A DNA stretch of 11,798 nt, from NCBI GenBank assembly GCA_945949625.1, contig CAMFFI010000020.1, positions 1-11,798 of the forward strand, in the 5' to 3' direction. Both the position numbers and the translations under genes were made by a program. The notes below the pieces were generated by a model. That model was given only the letters and a program-made list of their open reading frames with translations. It did not search any database and was not told the DNA's origin. The stretch comes from an uncultured bacterium. Lineage in GTDB: Bacteria > Bacillota > Clostridia > Oscillospirales > Acutalibacteraceae. Of the stretch, positions 6,042 to 11,798 are shown one piece after another; the stretch's first letter is position 1, and each line of letters starts with the position of its first letter.

Positions 6042-6785
6042 ATGCTTAAGGAAAACGAACATTACGAACCATTAGGAAACAATATAAAGGTAATTGTAAG
6101 CGACAAGCATCATTTTTCAACAGATACAATATTGCTTGCAAATTTTGCTCTGCCGAAAAAAGGCGACAAATCCGTTGAGCTTGGAACAGGCTGCGGAACC
6201 ATTCCCCTTATATGGGCAAGGGAGCTTGGAAAGCATCTGAATGTTACTGCTGTGGAAATCCAGGATGACGCTTACAGTATGATTAAGCGTTCCGTTTTAA
6301 TTAACGGTTTGGGAAAATATATAACGCCCGTTCACGGTGATCTAAGGAATCTAAGGAGCAAGCTGAAATACGGCTATTATGACCTTGTGGTATGCAATCC
6401 TCCTTATAAGCTAAGCGGAAGCGGTATCGTAAATCCCGACAAGGAGAAACTTATTGCAAGACACGAAGAAACCTGCACTCTTGATGATGTTGTCAGCTGT
6501 GCCGCTCGACTTTTACAGTTCGGCGGAAAATTTTGTATGTGTCAGCGTCCCGAAAGGCTATGCGACGTTATGGAGTCTATGCGTGCAAATCATATTGAGC
6601 CTAAGCGTCTGCGTTTTGTTCAGCAAAGGCCTTCAAAGGAGCCGAAGCTGTTTCTTATTGAAGGAAGAAGAAGCGGAAACAAAGGCAGTTTAAAGGTGAT
6701 GCCTACTCTGTTTATTGAGGACGAAGGCGGTGTTTTTTCCGCTGAAATGCGAGAAATTTACGGAAGCTATAAAATTGGAGAATAA
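6042..6785 (+). CDS. trmN6: tRNA1(Val) (adenine-37-N6)-methyltransferase family protein (YabB/TrmN6)
   Basis: This is a class I SAM-dependent N6-adenine methyltransferase. In E. coli TrmN6 (YfiC) modifies A37 of tRNA1(Val); the Firmicute relative YabB shares the fold, and its target is inferred. The 247 aa show the SAM-binding motif VELGTGCGTIPL (45-56), an acidic residue after beta-2 (VEIQDD, 71-76), and the catalytic NPPY (119-122) used by N6-adenine methyltransferases. GGAG lies 6 bp upstream of the ATG. rsmI starts 2 bp after the stop. In Bacillus yabB is followed by yazA and then the rsmI homologue yabC; yazA, a GIY-YIG protein, is missing here. Confidence 0.85.
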   Translation: MLKENEHYEPLGNNIKVIVSDKHHFSTDTILLANFALPKKGDKSVELGTGCGTIPLIWARELGKHLNVTAVEIQDDAYSMIKRSVLINGLGKYITPVHGDLRNLRSKLKYGYYDLVVCNPPYKLSGSGIVNPDKEKLIARHEETCTLDDVVSCAARLLQFGGKFCMCQRPERLCDVMESMRANHIEPKRLRFVQQRPSKEPKLFLIEGRRSGNKGSLKVMPTLFIEDEGGVFSAEMREIYGSYKIGE

Positions 6786-6787
6786 AA

Positions 6788-7615
6788 ATGTACGGAACTT
6801 TATATGTAGTAGGAACACCCATAGGTAATCTGGGGGATTTATCTCCCCGTGCAGTAGAAACCCTGAAAGAGGTGGACTTTATTGCCGCAGAAGACACAAG
6901 GGTAACCCTTAAGCTGCTAAATCATTTTGAAATAAAAAAGCCTATGGTCAGCTATTTTGAGCATAACAAGCGTGAGCGCGGCGAGATTATATGCAAAAGA
7001 ATTATGCAGGGTGAAAGCTGTGCAATTGTTACTGACGCAGGAATGCCCTGCATTTCCGACCCCGGAGAGGATTTAATCAGGCTCTGCGAAGAAACGGGTA
7101 TTAAAACCGTTGTTGTTCCCGGTCCCAGCGCTTTAATATCTGCTTTGGCTGTATCGGGACTTGAAACCGGCAGATTTACCTTTGAAGGCTTTTTAAGCGT
7201 TAATAAAAAAAGCAGAAAAGACCACTTAAACAGCCTTAAAAATGAAAAAAGAACAATGATTTTTTACGAAGCGCCCCATAAGCTTTCTGCTACTCTAAAA
7301 GATTTTTACGATTTCTTCGGAGAAAGAAAGCTTACTATTGTAAGGGAAATTACAAAAATCCACGAAGAAACTATCCGTACCACTACAAAATATGCCGCAG
7401 AAAATCTTTGCGACGGAAGTGTAAAGGGTGAAATTGTACTGATACTTGAGGGTAACAAAGCATTGGAAACCAATGAGCAGGAATACACACTGCAATCGGC
7501 AACAGAGCTTGCAAAACAGCTTATTGAAAAAGGTGCTAAGCCCTCCGACGCTGCAAAAGAGGCCGCCGCACTTTCAGGCTTTAAGAAAAATGAAATTTAT
7601 AGGAATCTGATATAA
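6788..7615 (+). CDS. rsmI: 16S rRNA (cytidine-1402-2'-O)-methyltransferase
   Basis: It methylates the 2'-hydroxyl of C1402 in the decoding centre of 16S rRNA using SAM; paired with RsmH it tunes start-codon selection and fidelity. The 275 aa match the family length (E. coli 286) and the tetrapyrrole-methylase fold: VVGTPIGNLGDLS (7-19), AAEDTR (33-38), TDAGMPCISDPG (82-93), VVPGPSALISAL (107-118) and FYEAPHKL (158-165). A small C-terminal helical domain (about 230-275) ends with a Lys-Lys-Asn-Glu-rich stretch, also typical. GGAG lies about 7 bp upstream of the ATG, overlapping the end of trmN6. folC begins at the base after the stop codon. Confidence 0.95.
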   Translation: MYGTLYVVGTPIGNLGDLSPRAVETLKEVDFIAAEDTRVTLKLLNHFEIKKPMVSYFEHNKRERGEIICKRIMQGESCAIVTDAGMPCISDPGEDLIRLCEETGIKTVVVPGPSALISALAVSGLETGRFTFEGFLSVNKKSRKDHLNSLKNEKRTMIFYEAPHKLSATLKDFYDFFGERKLTIVREITKIHEETIRTTTKYAAENLCDGSVKGEIVLILEGNKALETNEQEYTLQSATELAKQLIEKGAKPSDAAKEAAALSGFKKNEIYRNLI

Positions 7616-8902
7616 ATGACTTACGAAAACGCACTAAACAAAATACATTCTCTCCTAAGTTTCGGATCACGTCCCGGACTTGACAGAATAAAACGTCTGC
7701 TTGAGTTAATGGGGAATCCTCAGGATAATCTTAAATTCATTCACGTTGCAGGCACAAACGGCAAAGGCTCTGTGTGCCAGATGATTTCTTCGGTTTTAAC
7801 AGAGCAGGGATACAAAACGGGACTTTTTATATCACCGTATATTACCGATTTCAGAGAACGTATCCAGATAAACGGCAAAATGATTTCAGAAGAAATGCTT
7901 ATTGACGCAGTGGAAAACACCTTTCCTCTTTTGGAAGAATTATCAAAGCAGGACTGTATTATTACCGAGTTTGAATACGTTATGGCTTTGGAGTTTTATA
8001 TTCATAACAAAGAAAAATGCGACGTTGTAGTTCTTGAAACAGGCTTGGGCGGATTACTTGACTGCACCAATGTTATAAAGCCTCCCCTTTGCTCTGTTAT
8101 TACCACAATAGGAATTGACCACACAGCTGTGCTGGGAAACACCTTAGAGGAAATCACTCTGCAAAAATGCGGAATTATAAAAAGCGGAAGTTTTGCCGTT
8201 ACCTCTGCACAAGCTCCGTCGGTTGCGGCTGTTATTGAAGAAAACGCAAGGGAAAAGTCCGTTCCTCTTTATAAAAGCGAAAGCAGTCAGATAACCTTAC
8301 TTTCAACTGACATTGAAAAAACCGTTTTTAAATACGGAAATACGGAAATCACCCTGAATCTTACGGGGTTTCATCAGATAGAAAACGCAAAAACTGCTTT
8401 GACAGCACTTGAAAGCCTGCGCTGTAAAGGACTTTTGGACATATCCGATGAAAGCATTAAAAACGGCTTTAAGTCTGCTGTTAATCCTGCAAGACTTGAA
8501 GTAATCAGCAAAGAGCCTTTAGTTATTTTAGACGGTGCGCACAATCCAAACGGCATTAACGCACTGAAAAAGTCCCTTGATTACTACATTAAAGACAGCA
8601 AAAAAATCTGTATTATGGGAATGTTAAAGGACAAGGACAGTCTTTCTTCAATTAAGCTTTTGGAAAATACCTTTGAAGAAATAATTACCGTACCCATAAA
8701 TAATCCTCGAAGCTTAACCGAAACGGAGCTGTCGGAAAAGTGTAAAGGTCATTTTAAGAAGGTTTCTCCTGTAAAGGACATTTATTCGGCATTTGATTAT
8801 GCTTTTGAAAAAGCAAAAAAAGAGAACCTTTCTCTTATAATCTGCGGTTCTCTTTATCTTGCCGGAGAAATCCGACCTTATGCCCTAAAAAAAGTCAAAT
8901 AA
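7616..8902 (+). CDS. folC: Folylpolyglutamate synthase / dihydrofolate synthase
   Basis: This ATP-dependent Mur-ligase-family enzyme adds glutamate to dihydropteroate and/or to reduced folates, retaining them in the cell. The 428 aa match the family. Motifs: P-loop HVAGTNGKGS (43-52), SPYITDFRERI (73-83), ETGLGGLLDCTNV (141-153), GIDHTAVLG (167-175), PARLEVI (291-297), DGAHNPNG (306-313) and ICGSLYLAGEIR (409-420). Whether it has both DHFS and FPGS activities cannot be decided by eye. The ATG directly follows the rsmI stop, with AGGAA about 9 bp upstream, so translation is probably coupled. A strong hairpin with a T-tract follows at 8940. Association of folC with rRNA/tRNA methylase genes is probably just operon economy. 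Confidence 0.93.
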   Translation: MTYENALNKIHSLLSFGSRPGLDRIKRLLELMGNPQDNLKFIHVAGTNGKGSVCQMISSVLTEQGYKTGLFISPYITDFRERIQINGKMISEEMLIDAVENTFPLLEELSKQDCIITEFEYVMALEFYIHNKEKCDVVVLETGLGGLLDCTNVIKPPLCSVITTIGIDHTAVLGNTLEEITLQKCGIIKSGSFAVTSAQAPSVAAVIEENAREKSVPLYKSESSQITLLSTDIEKTVFKYGNTEITLNLTGFHQIENAKTALTALESLRCKGLLDISDESIKNGFKSAVNPARLEVISKEPLVILDGAHNPNGINALKKSLDYYIKDSKKICIMGMLKDKDSLSSIKLLENTFEEIITVPINNPRSLTETELSEKCKGHFKKVSPVKDIYSAFDYAFEKAKKENLSLIICGSLYLAGEIRPYALKKVK

Positions 8903-8926
8903 AATTAATTTACGACAAGTGAATAA
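8897..8926 (+). promoter_or_regulatory. Tentative sigma-H-like promoter for the spoIIA operon
   Basis: AGTGAATAA at 8918-8926 fits the sigma-H -10 pattern RNNGAATWW completely. The segment 12 bp upstream (8897-8905, AAATAAAAT) lacks the GG of the -35 pattern RNAGGAWWW. In Bacillus the spoIIA operon is read by sigma-H, which is why I looked. A transcript from here would start near 8932 and carry the following hairpin at its very 5' end. The evidence is weak. Confidence 0.25.
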
Positions 8927-8939
8927 TACAAATTTTTCA

Positions 8940-8975
8940 GTCCATACTTATTATTATAAGTATGGACATTTTTTT
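8940..8975 (+). terminator. Perfect 12-bp hairpin plus T-tract between folC and spoIIAA
   Basis: GTCCATACTTAT (8940-8951), TATT loop and ATAAGTATGGAC (8956-8967) pair without a mismatch, followed by one A and seven T (8969-8975). By form it terminates the trmN6-rsmI-folC transcript. It is unusual in ending only 18 bp before the spoIIAA start, leaving no room for a downstream promoter, so it may also act as a leader hairpin or attenuator of the sporulation operon. Confidence 0.8.
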
Positions 8976-8993
8976 ATGAACAGGATGTATAAA

Positions 8994-9296
8994 ATGGTAA
9001 AGACAGAATATAAGAACAACACTCTCACTGCATATTTATCGGGAGAAATCGACCACAACTGTGCAGGTTCAATACGAAGTCAAATTGACGGACAAGCCGA
9101 AAACCTGCACCCCGGCACACTTCTTCTTGATTTTTCCAAGGTAAGCTTTATGGACAGCTCGGGAATCGGTCTTATTATGGGAAGATACAGAACTATGGCG
9201 CTTTTAGGAGGAAATCTGAAGGTTGTAAATGTACCTGAAAGACTTCAGAGAATAATTAACCTTTCAGGAGTAGGCGCATTGGGGGTATTAAAATGA
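8994..9296 (+). CDS. spoIIAA: Anti-sigma F factor antagonist
   Basis: SpoIIAA is the anti-anti-sigma factor of forespore development: dephosphorylated by SpoIIE, it displaces SigF from SpoIIAB. The 100-aa STAS-domain protein contains SGEIDHNCA (16-24), LLLDFSKVSFMDSSGIGLIM (43-62) and a C-terminal helical part. Ser55 in MDSSG aligns with the Ser58 phosphorylated by SpoIIAB in B. subtilis. I placed the start at ATG 8994 (AGGA at 8982-8985, 8 bp spacing). The in-frame ATGs at 8976 and 8985 are possible, but reading from 8919 would run through the hairpin and add non-homologous residues. The stop overlaps the spoIIAB start by ATGA. Confidence 0.93.
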   Translation: MVKTEYKNNTLTAYLSGEIDHNCAGSIRSQIDGQAENLHPGTLLLDFSKVSFMDSSGIGLIMGRYRTMALLGGNLKVVNVPERLQRIINLSGVGALGVLK

Positions 9297-9730
9297 AAAT
9301 AATAAATGAAATGAACTTAAGCTTTTTAAGCAAAAGCTCAAACGAAGGCTTTGCAAGAAGCGTGGTAGCGTCCTTTGTATTAAATCTTGACCCTACCATT
9401 AACGAGCTTGCCGACATTAAAACCGCTGTATCCGAGGCTGTAACAAACTGCATAGTTCACGGCTACAAAATGGAACACGGAGTAATTTACATAAACGGAA
9501 AAATCACTGATTCAAACAAGGTAATTATAAAAATTCGTGACAAGGGCTGCGGAATTGAAGATGTTGAAAAGGCAATGGAGCCTTTGTTCACCACCGCTCC
9601 GGAAGAAGAACGTGCAGGTCTCGGCTTTGCAGTAATGCAAAGCTTTATGGACAATGTGAAGGTAAGCTCCAAGCCCTTAAAGGGAACAACAGTGACAATG
9701 GAAAAAACAATAATTCCACGAACAAAATGA
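9293..9730 (+). CDS. spoIIAB: Anti-sigma F factor (serine kinase)
   Basis: This GHKL-type kinase binds and holds SigF in an ATP-bound complex and inactivates SpoIIAA by phosphorylating its serine. The 145 aa match B. subtilis SpoIIAB (146 aa). ATP-site motifs are present: N-box SEAVTNCIVHGY (47-58; Glu48 and Asn52), G1 box RDKGCGIED (82-90), ATP-lid TTAPEEERAGLGFAVM (100-115), and GTTVTM (131-136). The ATG overlaps the spoIIAA stop by 4 bp and is preceded by GGGGG about 8 bp upstream; its own TGA overlaps the sigF ATG in the same way. Such coupling keeps the three partners in balance. Confidence 0.95.
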   Translation: MKIINEMNLSFLSKSSNEGFARSVVASFVLNLDPTINELADIKTAVSEAVTNCIVHGYKMEHGVIYINGKITDSNKVIIKIRDKGCGIEDVEKAMEPLFTTAPEEERAGLGFAVMQSFMDNVKVSSKPLKGTTVTMEKTIIPRTK

Positions 9731-10386
9731 AAAATCAGAATATAGAAATAGAAAAAAATCTGGGACTTGTGCACGCCTGCTGCAAACGCTTTAAAAACAG
9801 GGGCATAGAATACGAGGATTTGTATTCCGCAGGGTGTTTAGGTCTTGTAAAGGCGGCAAAAAATTTTGACTTTCAAAGAAATGTTCAGTTTTCCACCTAT
9901 GCCGTTCCTGTTATTTTAGGCGAAATAAAACAGCTTTTTCGTGAATCCGGTACGGTTAAGGTAAGCCGTAGCTTAAAGGAGCTTTCACTGAAAGCAAAAA
10001 AAATAAGCGATGAATATAAAAAAGAAACAGGCTGTGACATTTCCGTAAAGCTTCTGGCTGAAAAGCTTGATACAACCGTTGAAAAAACTATGGACGCCTT
10101 AAACTGCTGTCAATTTCCCCTGTCGCTTACAGGCGAATACGATGACGACAATTCTTCAGAGCTTGACATTCCCGTTGATTCAACAGAAGAAAAGCTGACG
10201 GAATCAATGTCTTTAAATCAGGCAATAGAACAGCTTGATGTAACGGACAAAAGCTTAATCACCCTGAGATACTACAAGCACAAAACACAGTCGCAAACTG
10301 CCCAAATGCTGGGAATGACTCAGGTGCAGGTCAGCAGACGGGAAAAGAAAATTCTTCTTTCAATCAGACAAAAACTTACAGTATAG
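9727..10386 (+). CDS. sigF: RNA polymerase sigma-F factor, N-terminally short
   Basis: This is the first forespore-specific sigma factor, released when SpoIIAA binds SpoIIAB. The 219 aa contain region 2 (about 8-75: NLGLVHACCKRF, YEDLYSAGCLGLVKA, FSTYAVPVILGEI), the signature GTVKVSRSLKEL (75-86) and region 3 (to about 125), an acidic linker (138-158), and region 4 with the helix-turn-helix QSQTAQMLGMTQVQVSRREK (188-207). B. subtilis SigF has 255 aa; by alignment from memory this protein lacks the first ~35 residues (region 1.2) and begins almost at region 2. The frame is open upstream inside spoIIAB for over 90 bp, but it has no start codon and no sigma-like sequence, so the short form looks genuine. 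The ribosome site is poor; ATGA coupling to spoIIAB likely drives translation. Operon context rules for SigF over SigG. Confidence 0.92.
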   Translation: MKNQNIEIEKNLGLVHACCKRFKNRGIEYEDLYSAGCLGLVKAAKNFDFQRNVQFSTYAVPVILGEIKQLFRESGTVKVSRSLKELSLKAKKISDEYKKETGCDISVKLLAEKLDTTVEKTMDALNCCQFPLSLTGEYDDDNSSELDIPVDSTEEKLTESMSLNQAIEQLDVTDKSLITLRYYKHKTQSQTAQMLGMTQVQVSRREKKILLSIRQKLTV

Positions 10387-10450
10387 ATAATGCGGTTTCT
10401 TTACAGAATCAGCAAAACCTCCATTTTCTTGGAATCTCCTCAAAAGCCAA

Positions 10451-10498
10451 AGCAACAGCCGGCCCTTTGATTATTAAGAGGCCGGCTGTTGCTGTTTT
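10451..10498. terminator. 14-bp hairpin between sigF and the convergent ATP-grasp gene
   Basis: AGCAACAGCCGGCC (10451-10464) and GGCCGGCTGTTGCT (10480-10493) pair perfectly around a 15-nt loop, followed by GTTTT on the plus strand. On the minus strand the stem begins 3 bp after the ATP-grasp stop and is followed by a less regular T-rich run. It is probably a shared bidirectional terminator. The segment between the sigF stop and the stem (10387-10450) holds nothing else recognisable. Confidence 0.8.
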
Positions 10499-11798
10499 AA
10501 TCTTCAATTGTTACGGTTGCAAGGGCAATTTCACTGTACTGAGTAGAAATTATCTCTGTTTTTGAAACACGCGAATATACTCCCTTGAATTTGCTGTTAT
10601 AAACAAAAAGTCCCGATAAATTGCTATACATTTCAAAGCCGGGATTTTCCTTTGCAAAATCAATATTGACAGTTTCCCGGGGCTTGCAAAACTCCTGTAG
10701 AATATAATCCCTGTCAACAGACTCCGCAATATGCTTTTTCCAATCCTCCTTACTTCCCTCAACTCCTGCAAAAACGCCCTTTGAGCCGTAGGAATCAACA
10801 GGCTTGATAATCCATTTGTCTTTGTTTTCAAGAACATCGTTTATGTCAAAAAGACTGCTGTTGTCTGTAAGGCGGTAAGTCTTTGGAAAATGCTCTTTTA
10901 CAAAACGGCGTTCTTCCTCCGTTAAATACGAAAGATTGCTTTCATCAGAAAGCACGGCAAACAGCATCTTTGAATGTGCTATCTGAGTGCTTAAAGGTCC
11001 CACAAGGCAAACTGCGTGATTTTCCACAGCCTTTATAAAGTCGGGTATATCCTTAATATTCTTCATAATATCGCAGGTTACGGCTCGGCGGTATATTGCG
11101 TCTATCCTCATTCCCGATTTTGAATAAAGAGCCTTGTCCCTATAAACCAAATCCCTTATTTCGCATATTTCCGCATTAATTCCCGCACGCTGAAAAGCAA
11201 GTCTGAACTGTTCAAATTCAAAGGTTGTGCCTAAATCGAGAAAATCAACTATTGCAACATTTGGGTTATCTTTTTTATACTTATATCCCTCATAAACCTT
11301 CATAAACTCTTCAACAAAGCTGTCAAACAGCTCCATACTGCCAAGCTTGTGACGCTTTGCAAATTCATTGTAAGCATATGTCTTTTTTATTGCAATGTTA
11401 AGCTCCCTGTCCTCATTCATTGCGCTTGTTCCGTCGGTGTTTATTTCACAAAGCTTAAAATCACCTGTTTCTTCATTGAAAAAAACGTCAATCCTTGCAA
11501 CAGGCAAAACAGCTTGAAGGTCGTACTCTGTTAAAATCAGTCTTTCAAGCGCTGAGTCAAACATAAATTTTTTCCTGAAACCTTCGTCACGTTTATATTG
11601 AATAATTGTTTTTACAAGAATATTATGGGTGTATTCTGCAATATATTTCAGGCGGTTTACCTGCTCCTTTGTAAAAAGCTTTGGAATACAAAGGGTTTTT
11701 ACCACTCTGCCGTGGTATTTGGCAGTAGAATTGAGAATATACTCCGTCTGCTGTTTGTAGCTTTCTCTGCACTTTTCAAAATTGCTTTTTACTATGTT
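10497..11798 (-). CDS. ATP-grasp enzyme of the glutathionylspermidine-synthase type (partial, 5' end off window)
   Basis: This is probably an ATP-dependent carboxylate-amine ligase; the substrate is unknown. Family assignment rests on overall resemblance to the GSP_synth-type ATP-grasp domain: an N-terminal segment with PVARIDVFFNEETGDFKLCE followed by INTDGTSAMNEDRELN, a central alpha/beta region (VAIVDFLDLG; YRRAVTCDIM), and the nucleotide-binding core DKWIIKPVDSYGSKGVFAG followed by YILQEFCKP near the C-terminus. A GTG at 11705 could be read as a start, giving 402 aa, but the frame stays open to the window edge and the upstream residues (YILNSTAKYHGRV) look like the same protein, so I call it 5'-truncated with 433 residues visible. 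No amidase domain is fused, unlike E. coli Gss. It converges on sigF and has no visible partner gene. Confidence 0.72.
   Translation of the reverse strand, partial: NIVKSNFEKCRESYKQQTEYILNSTAKYHGRVVKTLCIPKLFTKEQVNRLKYIAEYTHNILVKTIIQYKRDEGFRKKFMFDSALERLILTEYDLQAVLPVARIDVFFNEETGDFKLCEINTDGTSAMNEDRELNIAIKKTYAYNEFAKRHKLGSMELFDSFVEEFMKVYEGYKYKKDNPNVAIVDFLDLGTTFEFEQFRLAFQRAGINAEICEIRDLVYRDKALYSKSGMRIDAIYRRAVTCDIMKNIKDIPDFIKAVENHAVCLVGPLSTQIAHSKMLFAVLSDESNLSYLTEEERRFVKEHFPKTYRLTDNSSLFDINDVLENKDKWIIKPVDSYGSKGVFAGVEGSKEDWKKHIAESVDRDYILQEFCKPRETVNIDFAKENPGFEMYSNLSGLFVYNSKFKGVYSRVSKTEIISTQYSEIALATVTIED

Noticed and set aside
7616..8902. Possible catalytic defect in FolC because GLGGLLD replaces the common GLGGRLD
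   Set aside because: That arginine is not universal in the family, as other Gram-positive enzymes differ here, and all other key motifs are intact.
8919..8993. Upstream extension of spoIIAA by 25 codons
   Set aside because: The added codons are the hairpin and T-tract; AGGA before ATG 8994 and alignment to known SpoIIAA support the shorter form.
1..11798. CRISPR array, insertion sequence, phage or toxin-antitoxin module
   Set aside because: No regularly spaced repeats, transposase, integrase or paired toxin-antitoxin signature is visible; the small-protein operon has no known toxin features.

Overview
The window reads as chromosomal housekeeping DNA of an endospore-forming member of the Clostridia, most likely Oscillospirales/Ruminococcaceae-like. 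The reasons are: AT-leaning sequence; a classical clostridial 2[4Fe-4S] ferredoxin; a complete spoIIAA-spoIIAB-sigF operon; and the holB-ricT-trmN6(yabB)-rsmI gene order shared with Bacillus and other Firmicutes. The genus assignment is inference; no rRNA or other direct marker is present. I see no phage, insertion sequence, CRISPR array, tRNA or rRNA.

Layout. Positions 1-258 are non-coding: a palindromic stretch, a strong intrinsic terminator for something upstream, and a promoter zone. proB-proA (259-2309, +) encode the first two steps of proline synthesis. Convergent with them, and overlapping proA by 8 bp, is a compact three-gene operon on the minus strand (2302-3268) of small uncharacterised proteins; it is the least explained part of the window. 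Divergent from that operon is a YfcE/YsnB-type metallophosphoesterase (3326-3793, +). Then come holB (TTG start) and ricT, overlapping by 13 bp. A stand-alone 56-aa ferredoxin follows with its own promoter and terminator. Next is the tight operon trmN6-rsmI-folC (6042-8902: tRNA methylation, 16S rRNA methylation, folate polyglutamylation). A perfect 12-bp hairpin with a T-tract separates folC from the sporulation operon spoIIAA-spoIIAB-sigF (8994-10386), whose genes overlap by ATGA junctions. A 14-bp hairpin closes that operon and also sits just beyond the stop of a convergent ATP-grasp gene of the glutathionylspermidine-synthase type. That gene continues off the right edge of the window.

How the genes work together. 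ProB and ProA act in sequence, making glutamyl phosphate and then glutamate semialdehyde. HolB loads the replication clamp, and RicT is known in Bacillus as part of an Fe-S complex acting on RNA processing and development. TrmN6 and RsmI both modify translation RNAs. SpoIIAA, SpoIIAB and SigF form the anti-anti-sigma/anti-sigma/sigma switch that sets forespore gene expression.

Most of the window is ordinary core genome. Items worth a second look are the small-protein operon, a SigF that lacks the usual N-terminal ~35 residues, a terminator-like hairpin placed so close to spoIIAA that no ordinary promoter fits between them, the isolated ferredoxin in the position usually occupied by yabA, and the orphan ATP-grasp enzyme.
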